From Acidobacteriota bacterium (GTDB taxonomy: Bacteria > Acidobacteriota > Terriglobia > Bryobacterales > Bryobacteraceae), in assembly GCA_023436715.1 (NCBI GenBank), contig JAEZIJ010000092.1, forward strand, positions 1 through 21,291: a DNA stretch of 21,291 nt. Reading direction: 5' to 3'. Below, in pieces: positions 1-7,151 of this stretch (position 1 is its first letter; the number at the start of each line of letters is the position of its first letter). The notes beneath the pieces are model-generated. The model saw nothing but the letters and a program-made list of their open reading frames with translations. It had not been told where the DNA came from and made no database searches. A program made the translations under genes and the position numbers.

Positions 1-1220
1 CGGCGCGGTGTTTTCCACTGCCGCCACATGGCAGCCCGGAGTCGCAAACGGACCCAGCGGGTTAAACCGGTCAACACCTCGGGCGTTTGGCAGAAGCCGA
101 AATAGCTGCGCCAACCCCGCATGTACGGAGCCAGTTCCTCCATCGTCGTCTCCATGCTGACGCCCTTTGCCCGTCGCGTGATCTCCCGGATTCGTCGCTT
201 AAACCGATCCAGAGCTTTTGGCGCTATAACCCGCTTGACCTCTGGACCGGCACTAAAGCTGAACCCGAGAAACTTCCGCTCCTGCGGTTGTGCCACTGCA
301 CTCTTCGTCTCATTCACCTTGAGCTTGAGTCTTTGCGTGATGAATTGCGTAATGCTCTCCATCAAACGTTGCCCCGCCCGCTCGCTACGAACGTAGATGT
401 TACAGTCGTCCGCATATCGAACGAAGCGATGGCCCCGGCGCTCCAACTCCCGGTCGAGTTCGTCGAGCACGAGGTTACTGAGCAGTGGCGAAAGTGGGCC
501 CCCTTGCGGAGTCCCCTCCACGCTCGGGCTGACCAACCCGTTCTCCATCACCCCAGCATTCAAGAATGCCCGGATGAGTTTCAACAGCCGCTTGTCCTCG
601 ATCCGCTTGGCGATCTGACCCATCAGTTTGTCGTGATTGACTCGATCGAAGAATCTCTCCAAATCAAGATCAACGCACCAGCCGTGGCCTTCGGCGATGT
701 ACTGCTGCGCCCGTGCCACCGCTTGATGAGCCGACCGTCCCGGCCGGAACCCATAGCTGTGATCGGAAAACGTCCGGTCCCACCGCCTCTGCAGAACCTG
801 CATCACCGCTTGCTGGATGAATCGATCCAGCACCGTTGGGATGCCAAGCTTTCGCACCCCTCCGTCCGGCTTGGGGATTTCCACCCGCCTTACCGGCTTC
901 GGCTCGTAGGTCCCGTTCAGCAGTTGCTCCCGGATGGCTGGCCAGTGCTGTTTCAAGTAGTCGGTGATTCCGCCATCGGTCATCCCGTCGACGCCCGCAC
1001 TACCCTTGTTGGCCCTCACCTGCTGCAATGCTGTCTTCAGGTTTTCTCGCTCACATACCTCCTCCATCAGTCGATTTGTGTTGGCTGGGTTTTCGGTTCC
1101 ATTCGTCGCCAGGGACGATTCAGTCTCTTCCCTTCCCGCCTCTCGGGCTTCACCCGTCAGCGCCGAAGAGAAGTCCAATTCCATCTGGACATTCTGCTGC
1201 TTGTCGTCCGTGAGACTCAT
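1..1220 (-). CDS. ltrA: Group II intron reverse transcriptase/maturase, C-terminus beyond window
   Basis: Intron-encoded protein that helps the intron RNA splice (maturase) and copies it into DNA during retrohoming. About 406 residues are visible without a stop or frameshift. After a variable N-terminus of ~50 residues the reading frame shows family signatures in order: RLMEEVCERENLKTAL, ANKGSAGVDGMT, the RKLGIPTVLDRFIQQAV block, YGFRPGRSAHQA, FFDRVNHDKLM, GTPQGGPLSPLLSNLVLDEL, the catalytic YADD at residues 269-272, and KFLGFSF. The maturase (X) domain begins near residue 330 with the RGWRSYFGFCQTP block and is cut by the window edge at WRQWKTPR. ATG at 1220 was chosen because the N-terminus matches related proteins; AAGGAG lies 13 nt upstream, which is long. 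It appears intact, so the intron may be active. Whether an endonuclease domain follows cannot be seen. Confidence 0.95.
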   Translation of the reverse strand, partial: MSLTDDKQQNVQMELDFSSALTGEAREAGREETESSLATNGTENPANTNRLMEEVCERENLKTALQQVRANKGSAGVDGMTDGGITDYLKQHWPAIREQLLNGTYEPKPVRRVEIPKPDGGVRKLGIPTVLDRFIQQAVMQVLQRRWDRTFSDHSYGFRPGRSAHQAVARAQQYIAEGHGWCVDLDLERFFDRVNHDKLMGQIAKRIEDKRLLKLIRAFLNAGVMENGLVSPSVEGTPQGGPLSPLLSNLVLDELDRELERRGHRFVRYADDCNIYVRSERAGQRLMESITQFITQRLKLKVNETKSAVAQPQERKFLGFSFSAGPEVKRVIAPKALDRFKRRIREITRRAKGVSMETTMEELAPYMRGWRSYFGFCQTPEVLTGLTRWVRLRLRAAMWRQWKTPR

Positions 1221-1686
1221 GGCCTACTGGCCGCTCCTTCTCGTTCGGGCCTTCGGCCACCGTTCCCAGCTTGGCCTATCCATTGCTCCGCCTTTCGGCT
1301 TTCGGAGTGCCTCACTAGCCTTGCCGACGTCACGACCTAATATGCCCTCTGGTGACTTCTGCACCGCGGTCAGGCTGCCTTTCGGTGGCCTCAGTCGCCG
1401 AGGCGACACGGTGCAGATCTCCTGGGGTAAGCTCAGCCGCCTTCTGTGCACAGTCGCCGAATCTACGCTTCGCACCCTTGATGGATATGAACTTCGCGGT
1501 AAGTTGCCCGCTCGTTCGGCGCTCGCGCCTAATATCCGGTTTTTGTTCATCGACTCGCACATTTGATCCATGCTTCTTTCAGACCCCGCCTCGCGGCGAT
1601 AGCCCTTGCATCATCACTAGGCCTTCACCTCCATCAGGTTGGCCGGAGGACTTGCACCTCCAAGCTGCTGAGCATGCCCAGCACAC
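1..1686 (-). mobile_element. Group II intron, 5' part (runs off left edge)
   Basis: A retroelement made of a ribozyme and its own reverse transcriptase. On the minus strand the element starts with GTGTGCTGGGCATG at 1686, which fits the GUGYG 5' consensus of group II introns and resembles the start of E. coli-type bacterial introns. About 466 nt of structured non-coding RNA (domains I-IV) follow, including a short hairpin GAGGTGCAAGTCCTC, and then the intron-encoded protein from 1220. Domains V and VI and the 3' splice site lie beyond position 1. The 5' exon ends in TCCTGTT and belongs to a small palindromic repeat rather than to a recognisable gene. No perfect EBS1 partner (AACAGG) for the last six exon bases was found in the visible part, so the exact boundary is inferred from the 5' consensus only. 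Confidence 0.85.
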
Positions 1687-1692
1687 AACAGG

Positions 1693-1752
1693 ACCGCTCC
1701 CTCGCGGTCGCGGCTCGGAGACTGCATGACTGACCGACCGCCACGGAGCGGT
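1693..1752. repeat. Small palindromic repeat element (~60 bp)
   Basis: The ends ACCGCTCC (1693-1700) and GGAGCGGT (1745-1752) are perfect 8-bp inverted repeats. Nested inside the left end is a tighter hairpin, GACCGC-TCCCTC-GCGGTC (1692-1709). The left 21 bp recur with two mismatches at 21232-21252, so the sequence is repeated within this window. It resembles the REP- or MITE-like short repeats scattered through intergenic regions of Solibacter-type genomes; that parallel is from memory and unchecked. The group II intron 5' end lies 6 nt outside it. It has no coding content I can support. Confidence 0.6.
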
Positions 1753-1784
1753 TTGGCCGCCAGACCGGGGGCGGCGGATATACT
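1753..1784 (+). promoter_or_regulatory. Weak candidate promoter for the M24B gene
   Basis: TATACT at 1779-1784 resembles a -10 box and would place the transcript start at about 1791-1792, right at the ATG at 1792. This would give a leaderless or nearly leaderless message, consistent with the lack of any Shine-Dalgarno sequence. The best -35 match, TTGGCC at 1753-1758, is 20 bp away, which is too long for a good sigma70 promoter. Confidence 0.25.
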
Positions 1785-1791
1785 GTTACGT

Positions 1792-3054
1792 ATGCGGAAA
1801 TCGTGGGTCGCGTGCCTGGTCGTCGTGTGCGCATTCGCCGCGGCGATTCCCAACGAGGATTACCACGCGCGGCGGCTGAAGACGCGCCGGGCTCTGGGCG
1901 ATGGCGTGCTCGTCTTGTTCGGCCACACCGCCCGCGAGACCGACGACCTTCGGCACACCTTTGTGCAGGAGCCGAACTTCTGCTACCTCACAGGCTGGCT
2001 CGAGCCCGACGCGATCCTGCTGCTGACCCCGGAGGGCGAAACTCTGTTCCTCCCGAAGCGGAATCCCACAGCGGAGCGATATACGGGGAGGAAGATCGCC
2101 CCCGAGGACGCGAATGCCGCGGCGGCGACGGGCTTCGAGCAGGTGCTCCCCGCGGCGCAGTTTGAAACGCAGTTCGCCAAGGCGCTCGAAAAGCACGCCC
2201 GCGTACACATCCTGCCCGACCGCCCCGGCGCGGAGAAACTGAAGGCCCTGGCGCCCATGCGCGAGTTCTCCGATGCGGCGCCGATGCTGGCCCGACAGCG
2301 CGCGGTGAAATCCGAGCGCGAGATCGAGATGATCCAGCGGAGCACGGACGCCACCGTTGAGGCCCACCGCGCGGCGTGGAAGCGAATTGCGCCCGGTCTG
2401 TACGAATACCAGGTGGCGGCGACCATGACGTTCGTCATGCAGGATAACGGATGTGAGCGAAACGCCTACGCGCCGATAGTCGGCTCGGGGCCGAGCGCGC
2501 TCATGCTGCACTACTCGAAGAACTCCCGGAAAATGGAGGCCGGCGAGATGGTGCTGATGGACGTCGGGGCGGAGTGCTCCGCGTACGCCTCGGACGTGAC
2601 AAGGACGGTTCCGGTGAACGGGAAGTTCACACCGCGGCAGCGCGAGTTGTACGAAGTCGTGCTGGGAGCGGAAAAGGCCGCTCTCGCCGCGGTGAAACCG
2701 GGCGTGATCATGGGCGCGAATCGCAATGCGCCGAACAGCCTCTACAAAGCCGCGTACGATTACATCAACTCGCACGGAAAAGACCGGGCGGGAGAACCTC
2801 TCGGCAAATACCTGACGCACGGCGTCAGCCATCACGTCGGCCTCGAAGTTCACGACGCGCCGGCCGCGTCGTATTCCCAGCCGCTTGAAGCGGGCATGGT
2901 CATCACCCTGGAACCCGGCATCTACATCCCGGAAGAGGGGATCGGCATCCGGGTCGAGGACACGGTGCTCGTGACGGCCGATGGCGCGAAGGTTCTGAGC
3001 GCGGCGCTACCGAAGGAGCCGGACAAGATCGAAAAGGCGATGGCGGCGCGATGA
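1792..3054 (+). CDS. Secreted Xaa-Pro aminopeptidase, M24B family
   Basis: Dinuclear-metal exopeptidase expected to remove an N-terminal residue from peptides with proline at position two. Residues 1-19 (MRKSWVACLVVVCAFAAAI) form a signal peptide, so it probably acts in the periplasm. Residues ~22-150 match the aminopeptidase P N-terminal domain and ~175-410 the pita-bread catalytic domain. The five metal ligands are present: D257 (MDVGAE), D268 (ASDVTRT), H347 (HGVSHHVG), E374 (LEPGIY) and E389 (RVEDT); H354 in LEVHDAP is the extra active-site His. I chose ATG 1792 over an in-frame ATG at 1726 because it opens directly on the signal peptide and 1726 lies within the upstream repeat. Length (420 aa) is normal for the family. 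Its stop overlaps the next start (ATGA at 3051-3054), suggesting translational coupling to the sensor kinase. Confidence 0.93.
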   Translation: MRKSWVACLVVVCAFAAAIPNEDYHARRLKTRRALGDGVLVLFGHTARETDDLRHTFVQEPNFCYLTGWLEPDAILLLTPEGETLFLPKRNPTAERYTGRKIAPEDANAAAATGFEQVLPAAQFETQFAKALEKHARVHILPDRPGAEKLKALAPMREFSDAAPMLARQRAVKSEREIEMIQRSTDATVEAHRAAWKRIAPGLYEYQVAATMTFVMQDNGCERNAYAPIVGSGPSALMLHYSKNSRKMEAGEMVLMDVGAECSAYASDVTRTVPVNGKFTPRQRELYEVVLGAEKAALAAVKPGVIMGANRNAPNSLYKAAYDYINSHGKDRAGEPLGKYLTHGVSHHVGLEVHDAPAASYSQPLEAGMVITLEPGIYIPEEGIGIRVEDTVLVTADGAKVLSAALPKEPDKIEKAMAAR

Positions 3055-4880
3055 ATCGCAGCCGGACGGCCGGTTATCTTGCGGTGCTCGGAGCGAGCTT
3101 CACGCTCGCCATGGCGGCCGGCTGGCTCGGCACTCAGATCGATAACGGCGCTTACGACTGGATGTTCCGGCGAGCGCGGCCCGGCACCCATCAGCCGCAA
3201 TCGATTCTTCTGGCAGTGGATGAGGAGTCGCTGTCGCGCCTCGGCGGCATGCTCAGGCTCCGCGAATTCATGGCCGAGGGCCTGGAGTTGGTAGCGGCGG
3301 CGCGGCCAAAGGCGGTGGCGGTGGACTTGATTCTCGCCGACGAGGGGGATCCACGACAGACCGCCGCGCTCGAAGCGGTATTCGCTAAACTCCCGGACCT
3401 GGTGCTGGCCTGCGAGATGGTGAACGGCGGCCGGCAGTGGGAGCACCCGCTAGCCCGATTCGCGCGGCACGCCGCGGCTTTCGGGCACGTCCATGCGGAG
3501 CCCGGCGACGGAGTCTGCCGGCAGTTGCCACTGGTGAAAGTGGCAGGCCGGGAGCGGAGGTGGGCGCTCGCACTGGAAGTCTGGCGCCTGAGCCGCGGGG
3601 TGAAGGAAATCGTGGAGTCGCCGGCCGATCTCGACGTGGGCGGGGTGAGGATTCCGGCCCGGTGGCCGGAATCGCGGGCGATGCGCATCCGGTACGCGTC
3701 AAAGCCCGTCGAGCACATCTCGTTCTGGCAGTTGAAAAACAATCCTGGCCTGGCGGAGCGGTTCCGTGACCAGGTGGTGTTCGTGGGAGTGACGGCGCAA
3801 TCGGCCGCGGCCGACCGGTTCATGACCCCGATTTCGGACGCGCAGACCCTGGCCGGCGTGGACATTCACGCCAACGCGTTCGAGACGCTGGCGGGCGGGC
3901 AATTCCTGGTGAACGCATCGAACCTGGCGGTCGCGGCGCTGTGCCTCGCGCTGGCGGCCGCGGGCGTGGCCGCGTTTGCGTTCCGCGGCGGCTGGCAGGC
4001 CTACTCGGCGGCGGCGGTAGTTCTGGCCGCGGCGCATGTCGCTCCGTACTGGATGTTCACGCGCGGCGTCGTGTTTCCCTACTTCGCGCCGGTGTCGGCG
4101 GCGTGGCTGTCGGTGGTGGGAGCAGCCGCATTCCAATTCATAGCCGTGCGGCGCCAATTGCGGAAGTCGGAGGCCGAAAAGGTGCGCTACCAGCAGGCCA
4201 TGCATTTCGTGACCCATGAGATGCGGACGCCGCTGACCGCCATCCAGGGGTCGAGCGAGTTAATGACCCGCTACAACCTGAGCGATGAGAAGCGCAAGCA
4301 GATTGCGGACCTCATCAACTCGGAATCGAAGCGGCTGGCGCGAATGATCGAGACGTTTCTCAACGTGGAACGGCTCTCCGCGGGCCAGATGCAACTAAAA
4401 GGAGAGGTATTTCCCGCACGGGATGTGGTGGACGCATGCACGGTGCGTGTGCGTCCGCTGGCCGAGCGCAAACATATTCGCCTCGAAATGGAGCCTGTGG
4501 CCGAGGTAAACCTGACCGGCGATCGTGAATTAATGGAATATGCGGTATATAATCTGCTGACGAACGCGGTGAAATACTCGCCCTCGGATACCGTGGTCAC
4601 GGTTTCGGGGCGCGCCGAAGGAGAGCAGTTGCGTCTGGCGGTGAAGGATCAGGGCATCGGAATGGAGCAGCACGAACTGCGAAAAGTCTTTCAGAAGTTT
4701 TACCGCACGGGACGCGCTGTGGAATCGGGTGAGGTGGGGACGGGGATCGGGCTGTCGATCGTGGAGCAGATTGTGACGCACCACGGCGGGCGGATCGACG
4801 TGACGAGCGCGCCGGGAAAGGGGTCTTGTTTTACCCTGGTGCTGCCGGCGCAGTTTGTGACCCGAATGGAACCGGCGTAG
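3051..4880 (+). CDS. CHASE2-domain sensor histidine kinase
   Basis: Membrane sensor kinase of a two-component system. Order of parts: membrane segment ~8-27; extracytoplasmic CHASE2 sensor ~30-285 (conserved-looking pieces ILLAVDEESL, KAVAVDLILAD, VVFVGVTAQSAAADRF, TLAGVDIHANAFETL); three closely spaced membrane segments ~291-311, 317-336 and 345-367, as usual for CHASE2; HisKA with the phosphorylated H389 (VTHEMRTPL); then a HATPase_c domain with N box N501-N505, G1 box DQGIGM (533-538), F box FQKFYRT and G2 box GTGIG (563-567). All kinase boxes look intact. The CHASE2 ligand is unknown. The start overlaps the stop of the peptidase gene by 4 nt and the partner regulator begins 43 nt downstream, so the three genes are probably one operon. 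Confidence 0.95.
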   Translation: MNRSRTAGYLAVLGASFTLAMAAGWLGTQIDNGAYDWMFRRARPGTHQPQSILLAVDEESLSRLGGMLRLREFMAEGLELVAAARPKAVAVDLILADEGDPRQTAALEAVFAKLPDLVLACEMVNGGRQWEHPLARFARHAAAFGHVHAEPGDGVCRQLPLVKVAGRERRWALALEVWRLSRGVKEIVESPADLDVGGVRIPARWPESRAMRIRYASKPVEHISFWQLKNNPGLAERFRDQVVFVGVTAQSAAADRFMTPISDAQTLAGVDIHANAFETLAGGQFLVNASNLAVAALCLALAAAGVAAFAFRGGWQAYSAAAVVLAAAHVAPYWMFTRGVVFPYFAPVSAAWLSVVGAAAFQFIAVRRQLRKSEAEKVRYQQAMHFVTHEMRTPLTAIQGSSELMTRYNLSDEKRKQIADLINSESKRLARMIETFLNVERLSAGQMQLKGEVFPARDVVDACTVRVRPLAERKHIRLEMEPVAEVNLTGDRELMEYAVYNLLTNAVKYSPSDTVVTVSGRAEGEQLRLAVKDQGIGMEQHELRKVFQKFYRTGRAVESGEVGTGIGLSIVEQIVTHHGGRIDVTSAPGKGSCFTLVLPAQFVTRMEPA

Positions 4881-4923
4881 GCGACCGCAAGAAGGTTCTA
4901 AACTGGATGGGATTGGGGTTTTC

Positions 4924-6240
4924 TTGGAACGACTGCTTGTAGTGGAAGATGATCCGGGTGTGCGCACCACGATTGTGACCCTGCTTGAGTGTGAGGGTTA
5001 CGACGTGGACGCGGTATCTTCGACGCGCGACGCGATCGAGCGTCTGGGCTCGCGCAAGTACCCGATCGTCATCTCCGACATCTATCTGGACGAACGCACC
5101 GGCCTGGACGTTCTACAGGCGGCTCGCACGGCAAACCCGGACTGCGCCGTCATCCTGATGACCGCCCGGGGAACCATGGAGACCGTAATGGCGGCGACGC
5201 GCGGCGGGGCGTTCGACTACATCGCCAAGCCGTTCGAGCTGGAACGGATGCTCGCGACGGTGAAGCGCGCCGAGGCATCGCTCACTCAGCCGCCCGATGC
5301 GGACGAGGCCGAAACCGAGGAATTGCCCGAGACGGAGATGATCGGCAGTTCGCCCGGTATGGTGGCCATCTACAAGGTCGTCTCGAAAGTGGCGCCCACC
5401 GATGCGACGGTGCTGGTGGAAGGGGAAACCGGAACCGGCAAAGAGCTGATCGCCCGGATGATCCACTGCAACAGCGCGCGGGTGAAGGAGCCGTTCGTGG
5501 CGGTCGATTGCGGATCGATCGCGCCCAGCCTGCTCGAAAGCGAGTTGTTCGGCGCGACCAAGGGAGCGTACACCGGAGCGGAGCGCGACCGCATCGGCCT
5601 GTTCGAGTCGGCCGGCCGCGGAACGGTGTTCCTGGACGAAATCGGCGACATCGAGCTGAGCTTCCAGTTGAAGCTCTTACGCTTCTTGCAGGATCGCGAG
5701 ATCCGCCCGGTCGGGGCGCCGCGGTCGAAAGTGGTGGATGTGCGTGTGATCGCCGCGACCAACCGCGACCTCCGGAAGATGGTGGACGACGGCAAATTCC
5801 GCGAAGACCTCTGGTTCCGCCTCAACGTCGTGCGGATCCTGGTGCCGCCCCTGCGCGAGCGCCGCGGAGATGTTTCGCTCCTGGTGCAGTACTTCATCAA
5901 GAAATACAACGAGCGGTACCGCCAGCAGACGAAACTCACCAACTCGGCGTTGAAAGCCCTCATGGATCACACCTGGCCCGGCAATGTGCGGCAGTTGCAG
6001 CACCTGATCGAGCGGCTGACAATTCTGGCTCCGAACAGCCGAATCGATGAGGCAGCGGTGCAAGAGGCGCTCGCGATGGCTGGAACGCGGCAGCAGGCGA
6101 GCGAATCCCTTGCCGACACAGAGGCGGAGCAGATCCGGAAAGTGCTCTCGGCCACCGGCGGAAACAAGAGCCGGGCGGCCAAAGTGCTGGGCATCGAGCG
6201 CAAGACCCTCTACCGCAAGCTGGAGCGGATGGGCCTGTAA
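4924..6240 (+). CDS. NtrC-family sigma54-dependent response regulator
   Basis: Receives phosphate from the kinase upstream and activates sigma54 RNA polymerase. Receiver domain ~1-120: acidic pocket E8-D9-D10, phosphoacceptor D52 (ISDIYLDER), conserved Thr in MTARG and Lys in AKPF. AAA+ domain ~140-375: Walker A GETGTGKE at 167-174, the sigma54-contact loop GAYTGA at 214-219 (Tyr instead of the commoner Phe, a known functional variant), and Walker B FLDE ending D238-E239. A Fis-type helix-turn-helix fills ~395-438 (GNKSRAAKVLGIERKTLYRK). The start is TTG at 4924; no in-frame ATG lies between it and the kinase gene, and the receiver begins at once (MERLLVVEDD). No clear Shine-Dalgarno is present. 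I saw no convincing -24/-12 (GG-N10-GC) site nearby, so target genes are unknown. Confidence 0.95.
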   Translation: MERLLVVEDDPGVRTTIVTLLECEGYDVDAVSSTRDAIERLGSRKYPIVISDIYLDERTGLDVLQAARTANPDCAVILMTARGTMETVMAATRGGAFDYIAKPFELERMLATVKRAEASLTQPPDADEAETEELPETEMIGSSPGMVAIYKVVSKVAPTDATVLVEGETGTGKELIARMIHCNSARVKEPFVAVDCGSIAPSLLESELFGATKGAYTGAERDRIGLFESAGRGTVFLDEIGDIELSFQLKLLRFLQDREIRPVGAPRSKVVDVRVIAATNRDLRKMVDDGKFREDLWFRLNVVRILVPPLRERRGDVSLLVQYFIKKYNERYRQQTKLTNSALKALMDHTWPGNVRQLQHLIERLTILAPNSRIDEAAVQEALAMAGTRQQASESLADTEAEQIRKVLSATGGNKSRAAKVLGIERKTLYRKLERMGL

Positions 6241-6291
6241 GCCTCTGATTACAGACCGAAGATTTGTATTTCCTTTTGTCGGCTTCAGGTC

Positions 6292-6349
6292 TAGAATAGA
6301 GTGGCAATCATACCGGTCTCATATCGGAACCTTCCGTCCACCAGGAGGT
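6292..6349 (+). promoter_or_regulatory. Candidate -10 box and strong RBS before the 48-aa gene
   Basis: AGGAGGT at 6343-6349 is a near-perfect Shine-Dalgarno sequence 8 nt before ATG 6358 and is what identifies that short gene. TAGAAT at 6292-6297 could be a -10 box; the sequence 17 bp upstream (TTTCCT, 6269-6274) is a poor -35. The ribosome binding site is convincing, the promoter is not. Confidence 0.5.
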
Positions 6350-6357
6350 GAGGCCAC

Positions 6358-6504
6358 ATGTTTGAAACTTTGGACGACCACATTAAGCACGACGTCCAGA
6401 TGGAATCCACGCGAACGGAGCGGGTGCTGCGAGTGGTACTGGCGCTGGTCGTTACGGTGCTGGTACTAGGTGGGCTGTATATTGCAGTCCGGATGGTGGA
6501 TTAA
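6358..6504 (+). CDS. Small single-pass membrane protein (48 aa), function unknown
   Basis: The reading frame starts MFETLDDHIKHD and ends YIAVRMVD before a TAA stop. The first ~24 residues are charged (DD, K, H, E, R), and residues ~25-44 form one strongly hydrophobic helix rich in Val and Leu, preceded by TERVLR and followed by a short tail. That suggests a cytoplasmic N-terminus with a single membrane span. The near-perfect AGGAGGT ribosome binding site 8 nt upstream is the best in the window and is the main reason to call so short a gene. It follows the response regulator by 117 nt on the same strand, so it may be read through from that operon or have its own promoter. Its last 53 nt overlap the 3' end of the convergent glucosaminidase-like gene. 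No family is recognised. Confidence 0.72.
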   Translation: MFETLDDHIKHDVQMESTRTERVLRVVLALVVTVLVLGGLYIAVRMVD

Positions 6505-6991
6505 GGACCTGCCGGACCACGCTGCGAGCCCTGAGAGGCTCGCTGGAATCGACGAGTTTCATGACCGATTTCACGCGGGCAGCATAGCCTGCACGCGGAT
6601 TATAGGTCCTGAGAACCGCGTCTAACCCTTTTCCTTTGTAGAGCCTGGAGTGTGCGAGGCGCGACGCCACCAGGTAAATCCCGTCCCGAACCTTGGCAAA
6701 TCCGGTCCGGGCGGAATTCCACCCGAAAATGTTGTTTTTTTCCGCGTTCCGGCCACCACCGGATTCTACGACGCAGATGCTGGGCAGTAGCCGCCAGTCG
6801 AGGTTATGACGATCGGCCGCGGCCAGGAAGTCCGCGGCGAGATGGTGGACCGGAGCGTCTACCTCATCGAAGAAGCCAGTCAGGCGCGCCAGCCTCGGGT
6901 CGTTACGGTATTCGGATTGGGGTACCTCCTGGGCGGAATTCGACACAGTAGACGCCGTGAGAATACCGGCCCAGAGAATGAATCGTCGCAA
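6452..6991 (-). CDS. Secreted glucosaminidase/lysozyme-like wall hydrolase
   Basis: Probable peptidoglycan hydrolase of the glucosaminidase (FlgJ/LytD-like, PF01832 type) or transglycosylase superfamily, acting in the periplasm. Residues 1-20 are a signal peptide. The core at ~50-150 carries FLAAADRHNLDWRLLPSI, the likely catalytic E76 in VVESGGG, NNIFGW, and the C-terminal pattern LRTYNPRAGYAARVKSVM. The start is TTG at 6991: no ATG precedes the signal peptide, and GGGAGG lies 11 nt upstream. The last ~20 residues after LVDSSEPLRARS look unconserved and are read over the opposite-strand 48-aa gene. A ~100-nt leader with two hairpins precedes it. Glucosaminidase and lytic transglycosylase are hard to separate by eye. 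At 179 aa it is a single-domain enzyme without wall-binding repeats. Confidence 0.8.
   Translation of the reverse strand: MRRFILWAGILTASTVSNSAQEVPQSEYRNDPRLARLTGFFDEVDAPVHHLAADFLAAADRHNLDWRLLPSICVVESGGGRNAEKNNIFGWNSARTGFAKVRDGIYLVASRLAHSRLYKGKGLDAVLRTYNPRAGYAARVKSVMKLVDSSEPLRARSVVRQVLNPPSGLQYTAHLVPAP
6524..6543 (+). terminator. GC-rich stem-loop after the 48-aa gene
   Basis: GCGAGCC-CTGAGA-GGCTCGC forms a perfect 7-bp stem with a 6-nt loop, 20 nt after the TAA of the small membrane protein gene. There is no T-run after it, so it would be at best a weak or factor-assisted terminator or a 3'-end stabiliser. It lies inside the coding region of the opposite-strand gene, so it could also be chance. 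Confidence 0.35.
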
Positions 6992-7022
6992 AACGAGAAA
7001 GGCCTCCCTTAGTCAGATTTAT

Positions 7023-7076
7023 GCGGCTAAGCCGCTGAATTTACAAGATTTCCAGTCCTTAAGAAAGCTTAAGGAC
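7023..7076 (-). promoter_or_regulatory. Leader with two hairpins before the glucosaminidase-like gene
   Basis: GTCCTTAAG (7055-7063) and CTTAAGGAC (7068-7076) form a perfect 9-bp stem with a 4-nt loop, and GCGGC/GCCGC (7023-7027/7031-7035) a second small stem. On the minus strand both fall between a possible -10 box and the TTG start at 6991. The larger stem lacks a T-run, so it is not a typical intrinsic terminator. It could be an RNA regulatory leader or a protein operator. I could not match it to a known riboswitch. Confidence 0.4.
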
Positions 7077-7095
7077 ACCAGTTTGCGATTGTTTG

Positions 7096-7101
7096 AGTAT
7101 A
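7096..7101 (-). promoter_or_regulatory. Candidate -10 box (TATACT) for the glucosaminidase-like gene
   Basis: Minus-strand TATACT lies ~105 nt before the TTG start, in the AT-rich gap after ADOP 1. No good -35 hexamer is found at 16-18 bp. If real, the transcript would begin near 7088 and contain both hairpins. Confidence 0.3.
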
Positions 7102-7151
7102 GCATGGAAGTCCGAAATTAGAAGTAAAAAAATGAGGGGATGAGGTCTTCG

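Noticed and set aside
87..1340. Long plus-strand open frame over the left end
   Set aside because: It is the antisense shadow of the reverse transcriptase, whose minus-strand frame carries all RT motifs including YADD.
1549..1565. GTGCG at 1560 (minus strand) as the group II intron 5' end
   Set aside because: It also fits GUGYG, but the sequence upstream of it continues to look like intron domain I, and GTGTGCTGGGCATG at 1686 is a better match to known intron starts.
1692..1709. Intrinsic terminator on the 5' exon side of the intron
   Set aside because: The hairpin is real but is not followed by a T-run, there is no gene ending before it in the window, and it is better explained as part of the palindromic repeat.
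6300..6330. Sigma54 promoter near TGGCAA upstream of the 48-aa gene
   Set aside because: GG-N10 is followed by GG rather than GC, and no TTGC-like -12 element is present.
6992..7101. c-di-GMP or c-di-AMP riboswitch before the wall hydrolase
   Set aside because: A GCAAAC string and hairpins are present, but the required core motifs (such as ACGCAAAGCC) are missing.
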